Below the pieces are notes generated by a model. That model searched no databases, had not been told where the DNA came from, and saw only the letters and a list, made by a program, of their open reading frames with translations. Source: Sulfurimonas sp. (GTDB taxonomy: Bacteria > Campylobacterota > Campylobacteria > Campylobacterales > Sulfurimonadaceae). From it: a stretch of DNA of 36,363 bases. The stretch's first letter is position 1, and each line of letters starts with the position of its first letter. Of this stretch, positions 8,084 through 16,597 are shown piece by piece. Location: the NCBI GenBank assembly GCA_002899765.1, contig PPDH01000037.1:1-36363 (forward strand), given 5' to 3'. Both the position numbers and the translations under genes were made by a program.

Positions 8084-8641
8084 ATGCTAAATGAAATATT
8101 CGATACATGCGAATCAGAGATGCGAGCAAGCGTAAACCATATGCTAAAAGATTTTAAGACGCTAAGAACAGGCAAAGTAACTACGTCTGTTTTGGACAAT
8201 GTCAGAATTGATTACTACGGTACTATGACTGCGCTTGATCAAGTCGGCTCTATTTTGGTAGCAGATGCAACTACAATCGTTATTAACCCATGGGAAAAAA
8301 ACCTTCTCTCTACGATAGAGAGCGCTATATCAAAAGCAAATGTAGGAGCAAACCCAAATAACGACGGTGAGCAAATCAAACTATTTTTTCCTGCCATGAC
8401 GGTTGAGCAAAGACAAGAGTCAGTAAAACAGATGAAAGGCATGGGTGAAACTGCAAAAATTGCTATCAGAAACGACAGAAAACATGCCAACGATAAAATC
8501 AAAAAACTTGAAAAAGATAAAGAGATAACTGTTGATGAGTCAAAATCTGCTCAAGATAATGTACAAAAACTTACAGATAAATTTATCACGGAAGTTGATA
8601 ATATTCTTAAAACAAAAGAAGCAGAAATACTAAAGGTATAA
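8084..8641 (+). CDS. frr: Ribosome recycling factor
   Basis: The 185-residue length is exactly typical of RRF. The N-terminal LKTLRTGKV-type block, the central IVINPWEKN and the C-terminal three-helix pattern ([19 protein letters not shown]) are characteristic. RRF with EF-G splits post-termination ribosomes. ATG 8084 follows AAGGAA. The gene is five bases upstream of pyrE and probably shares its transcript. Confidence 0.97.
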   Translation: MLNEIFDTCESEMRASVNHMLKDFKTLRTGKVTTSVLDNVRIDYYGTMTALDQVGSILVADATTIVINPWEKNLLSTIESAISKANVGANPNNDGEQIKLFFPAMTVEQRQESVKQMKGMGETAKIAIRNDRKHANDKIKKLEKDKEITVDESKSAQDNVQKLTDKFITEVDNILKTKEAEILKV

Positions 8642-8646
8642 CCTAG

Positions 8647-9243
8647 ATGGATATTAAAAAAATATATATGGATTCAAATGCTCTTTTAGAGGGACATTTT
8701 AAACTAAGCAGCGGAAATCACTCACAGTTTTACCTCCAATCGGCAAAAGTTTTAGAGAATCCAAAAACAGCAAAACTTCTCGCAGATGCACTGGCTCTTG
8801 AGATTAAAAAAAGCGGCTTAGAAGTAGATACCGTCTGTGCTCCCGCTCTTGGCGGTCTTATTGCCGGTTTTGCACTTGCAACTGCACTTGATGTCCGCTC
8901 TATCTTTGCCGAAAGGGTAGATGGTAAAATGAGCATTCGCCGCGGCTTTGAGATAAAAAAGGGCGAGAGAGTCTTAATGTGTGAAGATATCATTACAACA
9001 GGCGGTTCTGCTATGGAAGCTGCAGAGGTTGTAAAGAGTCTCGGCGGCGAAATAGTAGGTGTTGCCGCACTTGCTAATCGCGGTTTTTGTAAACGTGAAA
9101 ATAGTAACATAATCACAAAACCAAACTGTAAGCTTCCGCAAGATATTCCGTTTTTTGCGTTAGAAGATTTTACATTTGAGATGTATGCCCCTGATGAATG
9201 TCCACTTTGCAAAGAGGGAAGTGAAGCTATAAAGCCCGGCTAA
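8647..9243 (+). CDS. pyrE: Orotate phosphoribosyltransferase
   Basis: This 198-residue enzyme has the PRPP-binding signature [17 protein letters not shown], an N-terminal [14 protein letters not shown] substrate loop, and the conserved [16 protein letters not shown] segment. It converts orotate and PRPP to orotidine monophosphate in pyrimidine synthesis. The C-terminal CPLC pair is typical of the longer form found in this phylum. The ribosome site is weak, which fits coupling to frr five bases upstream. pyrG, a later pyrimidine gene, is 11 kb away in this window. Confidence 0.96.
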   Translation: MDIKKIYMDSNALLEGHFKLSSGNHSQFYLQSAKVLENPKTAKLLADALALEIKKSGLEVDTVCAPALGGLIAGFALATALDVRSIFAERVDGKMSIRRGFEIKKGERVLMCEDIITTGGSAMEAAEVVKSLGGEIVGVAALANRGFCKRENSNIITKPNCKLPQDIPFFALEDFTFEMYAPDECPLCKEGSEAIKPG

Positions 9244-9289
9244 AGAGGAAATTGAAATCCAAAAAGAGTTTACTTAGAAGGTGTTGTTT

Positions 9290-10393
9290 TTGAAACTAGT
9301 CACTCTTTTTTTTACATTGATGCTCTTTTTTCAAAGCGCACATTCTTCCGAGATACCTCAAGATGAGAAACTCAAAAAGATGATTGGCAGAATGCTTATC
9401 GTCGGTTTTGACGGACAAAGCGTTACAAAAGATAGCAAAATCGTAAAGCAGATACAAAAATATCACCTCGGCGGTGTCATTCTTTTTGACCGCCATTTTA
9501 ACGAAAGAACCAAAACAAAAAATATAAGTTCTCCTTCGCAGCTAAAAACTCTTACCTCATCACTTAAATTATTAGCTCTAAAACCGCTTCTTATCTCAGT
9601 CGATCAAGAGGGAGGAAAAGTTGCAAGACTTAAACCCGCTTACGGTTTTGAAGCCACACCCTCTGCTAAAGTTGTCTCCGAGATGGATGCCTACATGGCA
9701 AAACATGTATATGATAATCTTGCAAAAACACTCAAAGATGCAGGTATAAACTGTAACTTCGCGCCGGTAGTAGATTTGGCGATAAATCCTCAAAACAAAG
9801 TTATAGTCGGGCTAAAACGCTCCTACTCAAGCGAGCCCAAAGAGGTCGCAAAGTATGCAAAAATCTTTATGGACGCACTTCAAGAGAAACATATTATCTC
9901 TGTTTTAAAACATTTTCCCGGTCATGGTTCATCACTTGAAGATTCACATAACGGATTTGTAGATATTAGCGAGACATGGGATGAGATTGAGTTAGAACCC
10001 TACATAGAGCTTATACATTCAGGAGATGCCGACATGATAATGACGGCTCATGTCTTCAACTCAAATCTTGATGAGCTTTATCCCTCAACGCTCTCATACA
10101 AAGCAAATACGGAGCTGCTGCGAGATAAACTTGGCTATGAGGGGGTAATTGTCAGTGATGATTTACAAATGGGAGCGATTGCAAAACATTACACTCTTGA
10201 GCAGATTGTGACTTTAAGTATAAACTCGGGAGTGGATATGCTGCTCTTTGGCAATCAGTTAGCCAAACAAGACAGTGATGAACTAGTAGAGACGATTTTA
10301 GCTCAAGTAAAAAACGGCGCAATCCCTTTAAATAGAATTTTAGAGTCAAACAAAAGAGTAGAACAGTTGTTCACTAAAATAAAAACTAAATAA
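9290..10393 (+). CDS. nagZ: Exported beta-N-acetylhexosaminidase NagZ (GH3)
   Basis: This family 3 glycosidase is about 367 residues long. The motif KHFPGHG (about 207-213) with the downstream DSH supplies the catalytic His, and SDDLQMGAI (about 289) the nucleophilic Asp. NagZ removes GlcNAc from muropeptides during cell-wall recycling. The product begins with a basic residue and a strongly hydrophobic segment ending QSAHSSE, a convincing Sec signal, so the enzyme should act in the periplasm, unlike cytoplasmic E. coli NagZ. The TTG at 9290 is chosen because AGAAGG (9276-9281) precedes it at good spacing and Lys follows; a GTG at 9281 would add three residues. The stop overlaps the next start (TAATG). 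Confidence 0.9.
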   Translation: MKLVTLFFTLMLFFQSAHSSEIPQDEKLKKMIGRMLIVGFDGQSVTKDSKIVKQIQKYHLGGVILFDRHFNERTKTKNISSPSQLKTLTSSLKLLALKPLLISVDQEGGKVARLKPAYGFEATPSAKVVSEMDAYMAKHVYDNLAKTLKDAGINCNFAPVVDLAINPQNKVIVGLKRSYSSEPKEVAKYAKIFMDALQEKHIISVLKHFPGHGSSLEDSHNGFVDISETWDEIELEPYIELIHSGDADMIMTAHVFNSNLDELYPSTLSYKANTELLRDKLGYEGVIVSDDLQMGAIAKHYTLEQIVTLSINSGVDMLLFGNQLAKQDSDELVETILAQVKNGAIPLNRILESNKRVEQLFTKIKTK

Positions 10394-11865
10394 TGCAAAG
10401 TGCTTTTTCAACTCTTGACTGGATTGTATTTGCCTCCTATTTTATTATGCTTGCCATAACGTCGGCTATTTTAAGCCGTACCAAAATCAACTCTTCACGA
10501 GACTACTTTTTATCTCCAAATACAATGCCGATGTTTGCCGTCGCCATATCTGTTCTGGCTACCTCGCAATCAGCCGCCACTTTTTTGGGTGCTCCCGAGT
10601 ACTCTTATGTGAATGATTTTACATTTATAGGATTTTACTTCTCTGCACTTTTAGCGGTTATTTTTGTAGCTTACGTTTTAGTTCCGAAATATTACGAGAT
10701 GAAGGCGGTTACGGTATATGAACTCCTAGAGGCCAGATATGGCGTGAGTGCAAAAAAGCAAGCAGGCGTTATGTTTCTTATCGGGCGCTTACTTGCCAGC
10801 GGAGCAAGACTCTATATCGGAGCGCTCGCAATATCGATGATTTTATTTAGCGATATACTCTTTTTACATGTCGCGCTCTCTATCTTGATTTTAATGTTCG
10901 GGGCGCTTGCATACACCTACTTTGGCGGCGTGCGTTCTATAATTTTAAGCGATGTTATTCAGGCCGTGACATACATCGGAGCGGGAGTTGCTGTTCTTAT
11001 CTATCTCTACGCCTCACTTGAGCACATAGAGATTATAAAGACGCTTAGCGAACACAATAAACTAAACTTTTTAGACACATCACTTGATGGCAACTTTAAC
11101 ATTTTCACGCTACTTAGCGGCTGGCTTCTTCTAAACATTGCTGCTTTCGGACTTGATCAAGATATGACGCAAAGAGTATTGGCATGTAAGGATAAAAAAG
11201 AGGCGGCGAAATCACTTATTGTCTCTATTTTGCTCACTATCCCAGTCGTACTTCTTTTTCTGGCAATCGGCTCACTTCTGTACCTCTTCTACATGCAAGG
11301 CGTTACAGAGCAGAGTTTTGAGGGCGAAAAAATTACGATTTTTATGTACTACATACTAAATGAAATGCCTGAGGGATTAAGAGGATTGGTTACAGTCGGA
11401 GCCATCGCAGCAGCACTCTCAAGTACAAACTCCGTTCTTGGCGCTATGGCATCGGTTGCAGTTGAAGACCTCTACAAGCCATGGAAATTAAAACAAGGCA
11501 AAGCAGACGAACAGCACTTTATAAAAGCTTCACGATTTGCAGTGCTCTTCTTTGCTGTAGTTCTCTCTCTTATGGCGATGTTAAGCTACTTCTGGCAGCG
11601 TAATGGCGACCTCTCGCTTATCAACTTTGCACTTAGTGTTATGGCATTTGCATATACAGGGCTTTTGGGTGTATACTTCTCGGCAATATTTACATCACGA
11701 GGAAATGAAAAGAGTGTTTTATGGGGTCTTTTTGGCGGATTTATAACAGTTCTAGCACTTCAGCCATACATTTTTGGCTTGGAATTTGGTTTTTCATGGC
11801 AGATGGTTATCGGCACAACCGCAGCATTTTTAATCGTTCAATTAGGAGGAGCGAAAAATGAGTGA
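10393..11865 (+). CDS. Sodium:solute symporter (SSS family), putative muropeptide-sugar importer
   Basis: This 490-residue protein has about 13 transmembrane segments and SSS-family features: an early unwound-helix region (VAISVLATSQSAATFLGAPEYSY), GRLLASGARLYIG, and AAALSSTNSVLGAMASVAVEDLY, which holds the conserved Ser/Thr region near the sodium site. Such carriers import sugars, sialic acid, proline and similar solutes with sodium. It is sandwiched without gaps between nagZ (one-base overlap) and anmK (eight-base overlap). This makes an amino sugar released by NagZ, such as anhydro-MurNAc or MurNAc, the most sensible substrate. The substrate is an inference from context. Confidence 0.85.
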   Translation: MQSAFSTLDWIVFASYFIMLAITSAILSRTKINSSRDYFLSPNTMPMFAVAISVLATSQSAATFLGAPEYSYVNDFTFIGFYFSALLAVIFVAYVLVPKYYEMKAVTVYELLEARYGVSAKKQAGVMFLIGRLLASGARLYIGALAISMILFSDILFLHVALSILILMFGALAYTYFGGVRSIILSDVIQAVTYIGAGVAVLIYLYASLEHIEIIKTLSEHNKLNFLDTSLDGNFNIFTLLSGWLLLNIAAFGLDQDMTQRVLACKDKKEAAKSLIVSILLTIPVVLLFLAIGSLLYLFYMQGVTEQSFEGEKITIFMYYILNEMPEGLRGLVTVGAIAAALSSTNSVLGAMASVAVEDLYKPWKLKQGKADEQHFIKASRFAVLFFAVVLSLMAMLSYFWQRNGDLSLINFALSVMAFAYTGLLGVYFSAIFTSRGNEKSVLWGLFGGFITVLALQPYIFGLEFGFSWQMVIGTTAAFLIVQLGGAKNE

Positions 11866-12964
11866 ATTTTATATCGGCGTAATGTCGGGAACAAGTCTTG
11901 ACGGCATTGATATTGCCTACTGCGAAATCAAGCAAGAGAGTTTTGAACTCCTGCACTCTGCGACTTACCCGTTTAACAAAGAGATAAAAGAGAAGATTTT
12001 AAGAGTACTAAAGACTCCTGTAATACTCAAGCAAATCGGCGAACTTGATACGCGTCTGGGAGAGATGTACGCAGATGCAATAGCTCGTTTTATATCCCAA
12101 AAGAAAATAGACAAAAAACAGATAGCCGCTATCGGTCTGCATGGACAGACACTTTGGCATGAACCGGAGGGCGAGCATCCTTTCTCCATGCAGCTGGGCA
12201 ATCCTAACGTTATAACGGCGCTAACAGGCGTTCGTGTCGTTAGTGATTTCAGACGAAAAGATATGGCGTTAGGCGGTCAGGGCGCTCCCTTTGCACCCGC
12301 TTTTCATCAATATATATTCTCAAGACTAAAAGCCAAAATTGCCGTTGTAAACATCGGCGGGATGGCAAATTTATCTCTTCTTGGAGAAAATCTCACAGGG
12401 TACGATACCGGATGTGGAAATGTTCTTATGGATTACTGGGTTTCGCTTCACAACAGTGCAACGTTTGATGAGGATGGAAGATGGGCAAAATCAGGAACTC
12501 CAAACTTTGAGCTATTAGAGCAGATGCTAAGCGAACCCTATTTTTCAAAAAAAGCCCCAAAGAGCACGGGACGTGAGCTCTTCAATGGAGCATGGCTTGA
12601 GAGAGAGCTTGAGGTTTTTCTGCATAAAAAGGGCGGCACACTTCATATAAAAAACAGGGATGTACAGGCAACACTTTTGGAGCTAACGGTCTCAAACATT
12701 GCAAATGAGGTCAAAAAAAATGAAGTAAATCTGCTTATAATATGCGGCGGTGGTGTTAAAAACGGATATCTTATGCAGAAGCTTAGGAGTCATCTAGCTG
12801 ACGTAGAAGTAGTCTCAAGCGATGAGTGCGGGGTAAGCAGCGAGTTTATGGAAGCCATGGCTTTTGCATGGCTCGCACATGAGAGAGTGCACAAAAATTG
12901 TGTTAAATTATCCTCCGTCACAGGAGCGTCAAAAGATTCTATACTAGGTGCTATTTATGAGTAA
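11858..12964 (+). CDS. anmK: Anhydro-N-acetylmuramic acid kinase
   Basis: This 368-residue enzyme starts with the nucleotide-binding signature GVMSGTSLDGID (7-18) and contains GLHGQTLWHEP, NIGGMANLS and the glycine-rich ICGGGVKNG, all typical of AnmK. The enzyme opens and phosphorylates 1,6-anhydro-MurNAc to MurNAc-6-phosphate. Its substrate arises from lytic transglycosylases, one of which is encoded nearby at 14795. The start overlaps the symporter by eight bases and the stop overlaps amgK, so the operon is translationally coupled. Confidence 0.95.
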   Translation: MSEFYIGVMSGTSLDGIDIAYCEIKQESFELLHSATYPFNKEIKEKILRVLKTPVILKQIGELDTRLGEMYADAIARFISQKKIDKKQIAAIGLHGQTLWHEPEGEHPFSMQLGNPNVITALTGVRVVSDFRRKDMALGGQGAPFAPAFHQYIFSRLKAKIAVVNIGGMANLSLLGENLTGYDTGCGNVLMDYWVSLHNSATFDEDGRWAKSGTPNFELLEQMLSEPYFSKKAPKSTGRELFNGAWLERELEVFLHKKGGTLHIKNRDVQATLLELTVSNIANEVKKNEVNLLIICGGGVKNGYLMQKLRSHLADVEVVSSDECGVSSEFMEAMAFAWLAHERVHKNCVKLSSVTGASKDSILGAIYE

Positions 12965-13895
12965 AACCCAAACTTGGCTAAAAACAACTTCTTTTAAAAA
13001 CTACATAATTGAGTCTGCTATAGCAGATGCGAGTTTTAGAAAATATTACAGATTGCGAGACGGCAGCAAAACAGCTCTACTGATGGACTCTTCGCTTGAA
13101 AAAGAGTCCCTAAAATCCTTTCTGGGTATCACATCAATACTTCAAAATGTGGATGTGGGCGTGCCTAAAATATTTGAGCAAAACACGGAAGAAGGCTTCT
13201 TGATACTCGAAGATTTCGGTACTAAACACTATCTGGATATCTTAAATCAAAACAACTTTAAAGCATACTACACAAAAGCCATGAACACCATCTTGAAGAT
13301 GCAAAAAGCCGATGTTGCAGGGCTTCGGCTCTATGACAAAGAGTTCTTACATGTAGAGATGGATTTGATGCAGGAGTGGTATATAGAAAAATATCTTCAT
13401 GTAAAGCCGACTGAGCTGCAAAAAGAGCTTATAGCAAACACCCTTGATACTATCTCAAACATTGTTCTTGAGCAACCGCAAGATACATTTGTACACCGTG
13501 ATTTTCATTCAAGAAACATCATGTTAAAAGAGAACAATAAACTCGGCATCATCGACTATCAAGATGCCATGAACGGTGCTATTACCTATGACTTGGTATC
13601 GCTGCTAAAAGATTGCTACGTCGCTTATGACAGAAGAAGCATAAAAGAGCTGGCTTTAGAATTCCGCGACAAAAAAGGGCTCAAAGTGGACAATGAAACA
13701 TTTATAAAATGGTTTGATTTTATGGGGCTTCAAAGACATATAAAAGTGCTTGGAATTTTCTCTCGTCTACATATCCGCGATAAAAAAGAGGGCTATTTAA
13801 AAGATATACCCCTGACTCTTAAGTATGTTATAGATACGGCAAACAGATATAACGAAACGCAAGAGTTTGCAAAACTTCTAAGCAGTCTTAAATGA
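12957..13895 (+). CDS. amgK: N-acetylmuramate/N-acetylglucosamine kinase AmgK
   Basis: This 312-residue aminoglycoside-phosphotransferase-fold kinase has the catalytic loop HRDFHSRN at about 180-187 and the metal-binding IDYQDA at about 199-204. Placement directly before a MurU-like nucleotidyltransferase identifies it as AmgK, which makes MurNAc-1-phosphate in the fosfomycin-bypassing recycling route. ATG 12957 with AGGTG upstream is preferred over the upstream start at 12948. It overlaps anmK by eight bases and murU by four (ATGA). Confidence 0.88.
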   Translation: MSKTQTWLKTTSFKNYIIESAIADASFRKYYRLRDGSKTALLMDSSLEKESLKSFLGITSILQNVDVGVPKIFEQNTEEGFLILEDFGTKHYLDILNQNNFKAYYTKAMNTILKMQKADVAGLRLYDKEFLHVEMDLMQEWYIEKYLHVKPTELQKELIANTLDTISNIVLEQPQDTFVHRDFHSRNIMLKENNKLGIIDYQDAMNGAITYDLVSLLKDCYVAYDRRSIKELALEFRDKKGLKVDNETFIKWFDFMGLQRHIKVLGIFSRLHIRDKKEGYLKDIPLTLKYVIDTANRYNETQEFAKLLSSLK

Positions 13896-14554
13896 AAGCC
13901 ATGATTTTAGCGGCAGGTCGCGGAGAGAGAATGCGCCCGCTTAGCGATAAAACTCCAAAACCACTTTTAAAAGTTCACGGCAAAAGTCTTATTGTTTGGC
14001 ATATAGAGAGACTTGCTTCTCTTGGGTTTAGCGAAATAATCATCAATATAGACCATCTAGGCGGCATGATAGAGAAGAGTTTGGACGACGGTTCAGAGTG
14101 GGGAGTCAACCTGCTCTACTCGTATGAGAGGCAAAGCGGGGCGTTAGAGAGCGCGGGCGGTATCATAAAAGCGCTTCCTCTTATTGAAAGTGATACATTT
14201 TTAGTAATAAACGGCGATATCTGGTGCGACTATGAGTTTGAAACAAACTTTGATTTAAAGGGCGACCTGGCGCATCTTATCTTAGTTGCAAACCCGGAGC
14301 ATAACCCTGATGGAGATTTTGCAATACATAAAAACAGAGTAAGCAACGATACAAAAAGAAGATTTACATTTTCAGGTATCGGGTACTACTCTGCTAAACT
14401 ATTTGAAGGTTTAGAGTGCAAGAAAACAGCTCTTGCGCCTCTGCTTAGAGAGGCGGTAAAAGAGGGCAAAGTAAGCGGTGCTCTCTATGAGGGAAAATGG
14501 TACGACATAGGCACACCGCAGAGACTAAAAGAGATAAACGCTACTTCTGTATAA
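13892..14554 (+). CDS. murU: N-acetylmuramate-1-phosphate uridylyltransferase MurU
   Basis: This 220-residue nucleotidyltransferase has the N-terminal signature MILAAGRGERMRPLSDKTPK (residues 4-23) and KPLLKVHGK, then the metal-binding INGDIWCDY. Single-domain size and adjacency to amgK fit MurU, which turns MurNAc-1-phosphate into UDP-MurNAc, feeding precursor synthesis after MurA/MurB. Its end overlaps the minus-strand small gene by 14 bases. Generic sugar-nucleotide pyrophosphorylase is the alternative, but the neighbours argue for MurU. Confidence 0.88.
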   Translation: MKAMILAAGRGERMRPLSDKTPKPLLKVHGKSLIVWHIERLASLGFSEIIINIDHLGGMIEKSLDDGSEWGVNLLYSYERQSGALESAGGIIKALPLIESDTFLVINGDIWCDYEFETNFDLKGDLAHLILVANPEHNPDGDFAIHKNRVSNDTKRRFTFSGIGYYSAKLFEGLECKKTALAPLLREAVKEGKVSGALYEGKWYDIGTPQRLKEINATSV

Positions 14555-14687
14555 ACTGCCCACACCCTTTTGTCTCTGTACCCTTAAAGGTCTTATAGTC
14601 CTTATTGCCGTCTAAATATGATTGATATCTTGCGCACTCATCGCTTTTGAGGCATATTTTATTGTCACAAGCCTTATCTACTTCCAT
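14541..14687 (-). CDS. Small cysteine-bearing protein (48 residues)
   Basis: Reading the minus strand from ATG 14687 gives a 48-residue product ending in TAG at 14541-14543. It is charged, has no signal or membrane segment, and has four cysteines (7, 12, 18 and 42) in a CDNKIC...DEC...KGCGQF arrangement. This could bind a metal or form a redox site. AGGA lies six bases before the start and a TATAAT -10 box (14718-14723, minus) 31 bases upstream, so it looks expressed. The function is not recognised. It converges on murU with a 14-base overlap. Confidence 0.6.
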   Translation of the reverse strand: MEVDKACDNKICLKSDECARYQSYLDGNKDYKTFKGTETKGCGQFIQK

Positions 14688-14717
14688 TTCTATTCCTATT
14701 TTGTAATATTTTTTGAA

Positions 14718-14723
14718 ATTATA
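14718..14723 (-). promoter_or_regulatory. -10 box for the 48-residue gene
   Basis: The minus strand reads TATAAT at 14718-14723. No strong -35 box is present, only T-rich sequence. It is placed about 31 bases before the small gene's ATG. Confidence 0.45.
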
Positions 14724-14763
14724 ACAAATATTTTTATTACTTAAAATGGGATTTGATTTAACA

Positions 14764-14772
14764 TGCTATACT
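14764..14772 (+). promoter_or_regulatory. Extended -10 promoter for the transglycosylase
   Basis: TGC followed by TATACT (14767-14772) is an extended -10 box 22 bases before the ATG pair at 14795/14798. Confidence 0.5.
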
Positions 14773-14794
14773 AAAACCAATAGAAAAAAGGGTT

Positions 14795-15781
14795 ATGATG
14801 TTTAAAATATTTTTTATACTTTCGCTTGGCACGCTGCTGTTTGCAAAATACGACAACTGCGTATTTAAAAACAAAGATTATACGGATGTTTGTAATAGTG
14901 CCGTCAAAAACGGTGTCTCGTACGAATATGCAAACAAGTTTTTACTCTCTTACTTTAAGACAAAAAAATTTGATGAGATTAGCTATAAATATCTTCAGCC
15001 AAAATATATTAAAACTCATAAAAAAAATGAGAAAAAAGCAAATAACGTACTTGTAAAATATGTTCCCGATATGATTACGCATCTTAAAGAGTATGCTGAA
15101 GTCTATGACTTTACAGAGCAAAAATACGGTGTTAACCGCGAGATAATTGCTGCTATTTTAATCAAAGAGACAAGACTCGGAAAGATAAAACCGACCCATG
15201 ACGCATTTATAGTCTTTAACACTTTAGTGGTTAGAACAGAGCCAAACAGCCCTAGAGAGAAGTGGCTTCTAAATATGGGAAAAACAAATATGGCTTCCAT
15301 CATCACGCACTGTTATAAAAAGGGAGTAAAGCCCGAAGAGTGCAATCTTCCAAGCTCCTACGCGGGAGCAGTCGGCATACCCCAGTTTATGCCAAATAGC
15401 TTTGTCTATGCCGAGGGATACAAAACAGAGATTGCAGATTTAACAAAAATGGAAGATGCCATTATCTCTGCCAGCAAATTTTTACATAAAAAAGACGACT
15501 TTTCTGAGCTTATAGATTGGAATAAAATACCAGATATCGTAACTATCGAATCAAAATGGTACGATTATGAGTTTGAAAATGAGAACGCTTCATTGGTTTA
15601 TGAGCAAAATTCAAAATCGGGAAAAACTTACGACTGCTTTACATGTGAGAAACAAGAGCTTGCATATCTTAGAGAATACACAAAAAAAATCATGCGCTAC
15701 AACAACTCTTCAAACTATGCCATCGGCGTAATGCGGCTGGCGTATGATGCACATGTCGGACTAAAGAACGGTAGCAACTAG
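14795..15781 (+). CDS. Lytic murein transglycosylase, MltB type
   Basis: This 328-residue exported protein has a signal peptide (about 1-17, LGTLLFA). The catalytic Glu is probably Glu125 in IKETRLGK. The motif YAGAVGIPQFMPNSF further on is diagnostic of the MltB/GH103-like family. The enzyme cleaves glycan strands with formation of 1,6-anhydro-MurNAc ends, which would feed the NagZ-AnmK route immediately upstream. The start could be 14795 or 14798; AAGGG at 14788-14792 suits the second slightly better. Several late cysteines (CFTCEK) could form a disulfide. The 3' end overlaps the mutarotase gene by 21 bases tail to tail. Confidence 0.88.
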   Translation: MMFKIFFILSLGTLLFAKYDNCVFKNKDYTDVCNSAVKNGVSYEYANKFLLSYFKTKKFDEISYKYLQPKYIKTHKKNEKKANNVLVKYVPDMITHLKEYAEVYDFTEQKYGVNREIIAAILIKETRLGKIKPTHDAFIVFNTLVVRTEPNSPREKWLLNMGKTNMASIITHCYKKGVKPEECNLPSSYAGAVGIPQFMPNSFVYAEGYKTEIADLTKMEDAIISASKFLHKKDDFSELIDWNKIPDIVTIESKWYDYEFENENASLVYEQNSKSGKTYDCFTCEKQELAYLREYTKKIMRYNNSSNYAIGVMRLAYDAHVGLKNGSN

Positions 15782-16597
15782 AGTATGTGAATCGCCGGAT
15801 TCTAAAACTCTCACATCATCAAAAGCGTTTGCGGACTCGATACAAAGAAAGTAAATATAAGCATCTTCTCTCATGGCGCTCATTCTCTTCGTTTTTTCTA
15901 TCCATGGGTTCCAGACTACAACGGAAAATGAGCCTTGATTTTTTATATGAATCTCTCTATTTTTGTCTCTTAAAACGATTTCGCCATCAACTTCTTGGTA
16001 AACTCTGTCAACCTCTTCATTGAAGATTATATCGCCTTTTTGCAGTTCATTTTTGTATGTCAGCGCATCAAGATATGGCTTTTTATCCAGCCCTTTAATG
16101 CTTACATGTGAGATATGCGAAACTTTAAAATAGGTATGAAGTGCTTGTGTTATCTCAAACTCTCTATCATCTATATTTGTAGTTTTTAGCTCTAAAGTAA
16201 GATTATCTGAAATAACTACATGTAGCTTTAACTCAAACCTGTACGACCACATTTTTAGCGTCTCATCGTTACATGTAAGTCTAAAAGTTACGGATGAAGT
16301 TTTTTCATCTATCTCTTTGCCGCAGACAAACTCCCACATGGAAATTCTTGCAAAACCGTGCTGCGGCAGAGATCTCTCTTCATGAAACCCAAACCACGGC
16401 CAGCAGATAGGAACGCCGCCGCGGATAGCTTTGCCGAGTTTAAAATCACTCACTTCACTTAACCAAAGCAAAGGCTCTTCATCTGTTCTTGCGTAATGAA
16501 ACAGATGAGCGCCCTGCATGGCAATTTTTACCTCTGCGGCTCTGTTTTTTACCTCAATATACTCAAAGCCGTTCGGCAGTTTTTTATGAGTTATCAT
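15761..16597 (-). CDS. D-hexose-6-phosphate mutarotase (YeaD family)
   Basis: This 278-residue soluble galactose-mutarotase-fold protein has LLWLSE, IRGGVPICWPWFG, the histidine-bearing ITQALHTYFKV and the late VVWNPWIEKT, all of which match YeaD-type enzymes that interconvert anomers of hexose 6-phosphates. It overlaps the interrupted sugar transporter by four bases (16594-16597), which supports a joint role in sugar uptake and entry into metabolism. Confidence 0.88.
   Translation of the reverse strand: MITHKKLPNGFEYIEVKNRAAEVKIAMQGAHLFHYARTDEEPLLWLSEVSDFKLGKAIRGGVPICWPWFGFHEERSLPQHGFARISMWEFVCGKEIDEKTSSVTFRLTCNDETLKMWSYRFELKLHVVISDNLTLELKTTNIDDREFEITQALHTYFKVSHISHVSIKGLDKKPYLDALTYKNELQKGDIIFNEEVDRVYQEVDGEIVLRDKNREIHIKNQGSFSVVVWNPWIEKTKRMSAMREDAYIYFLCIESANAFDDVRVLESGDSHTLVATVL

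Noticed and set aside
8730-9212. Long minus-strand frame opposite pyrE
   Set aside because: It is a shadow of a clearly recognised gene, with no ribosome site and a low-complexity Ser/Ala-rich translation.
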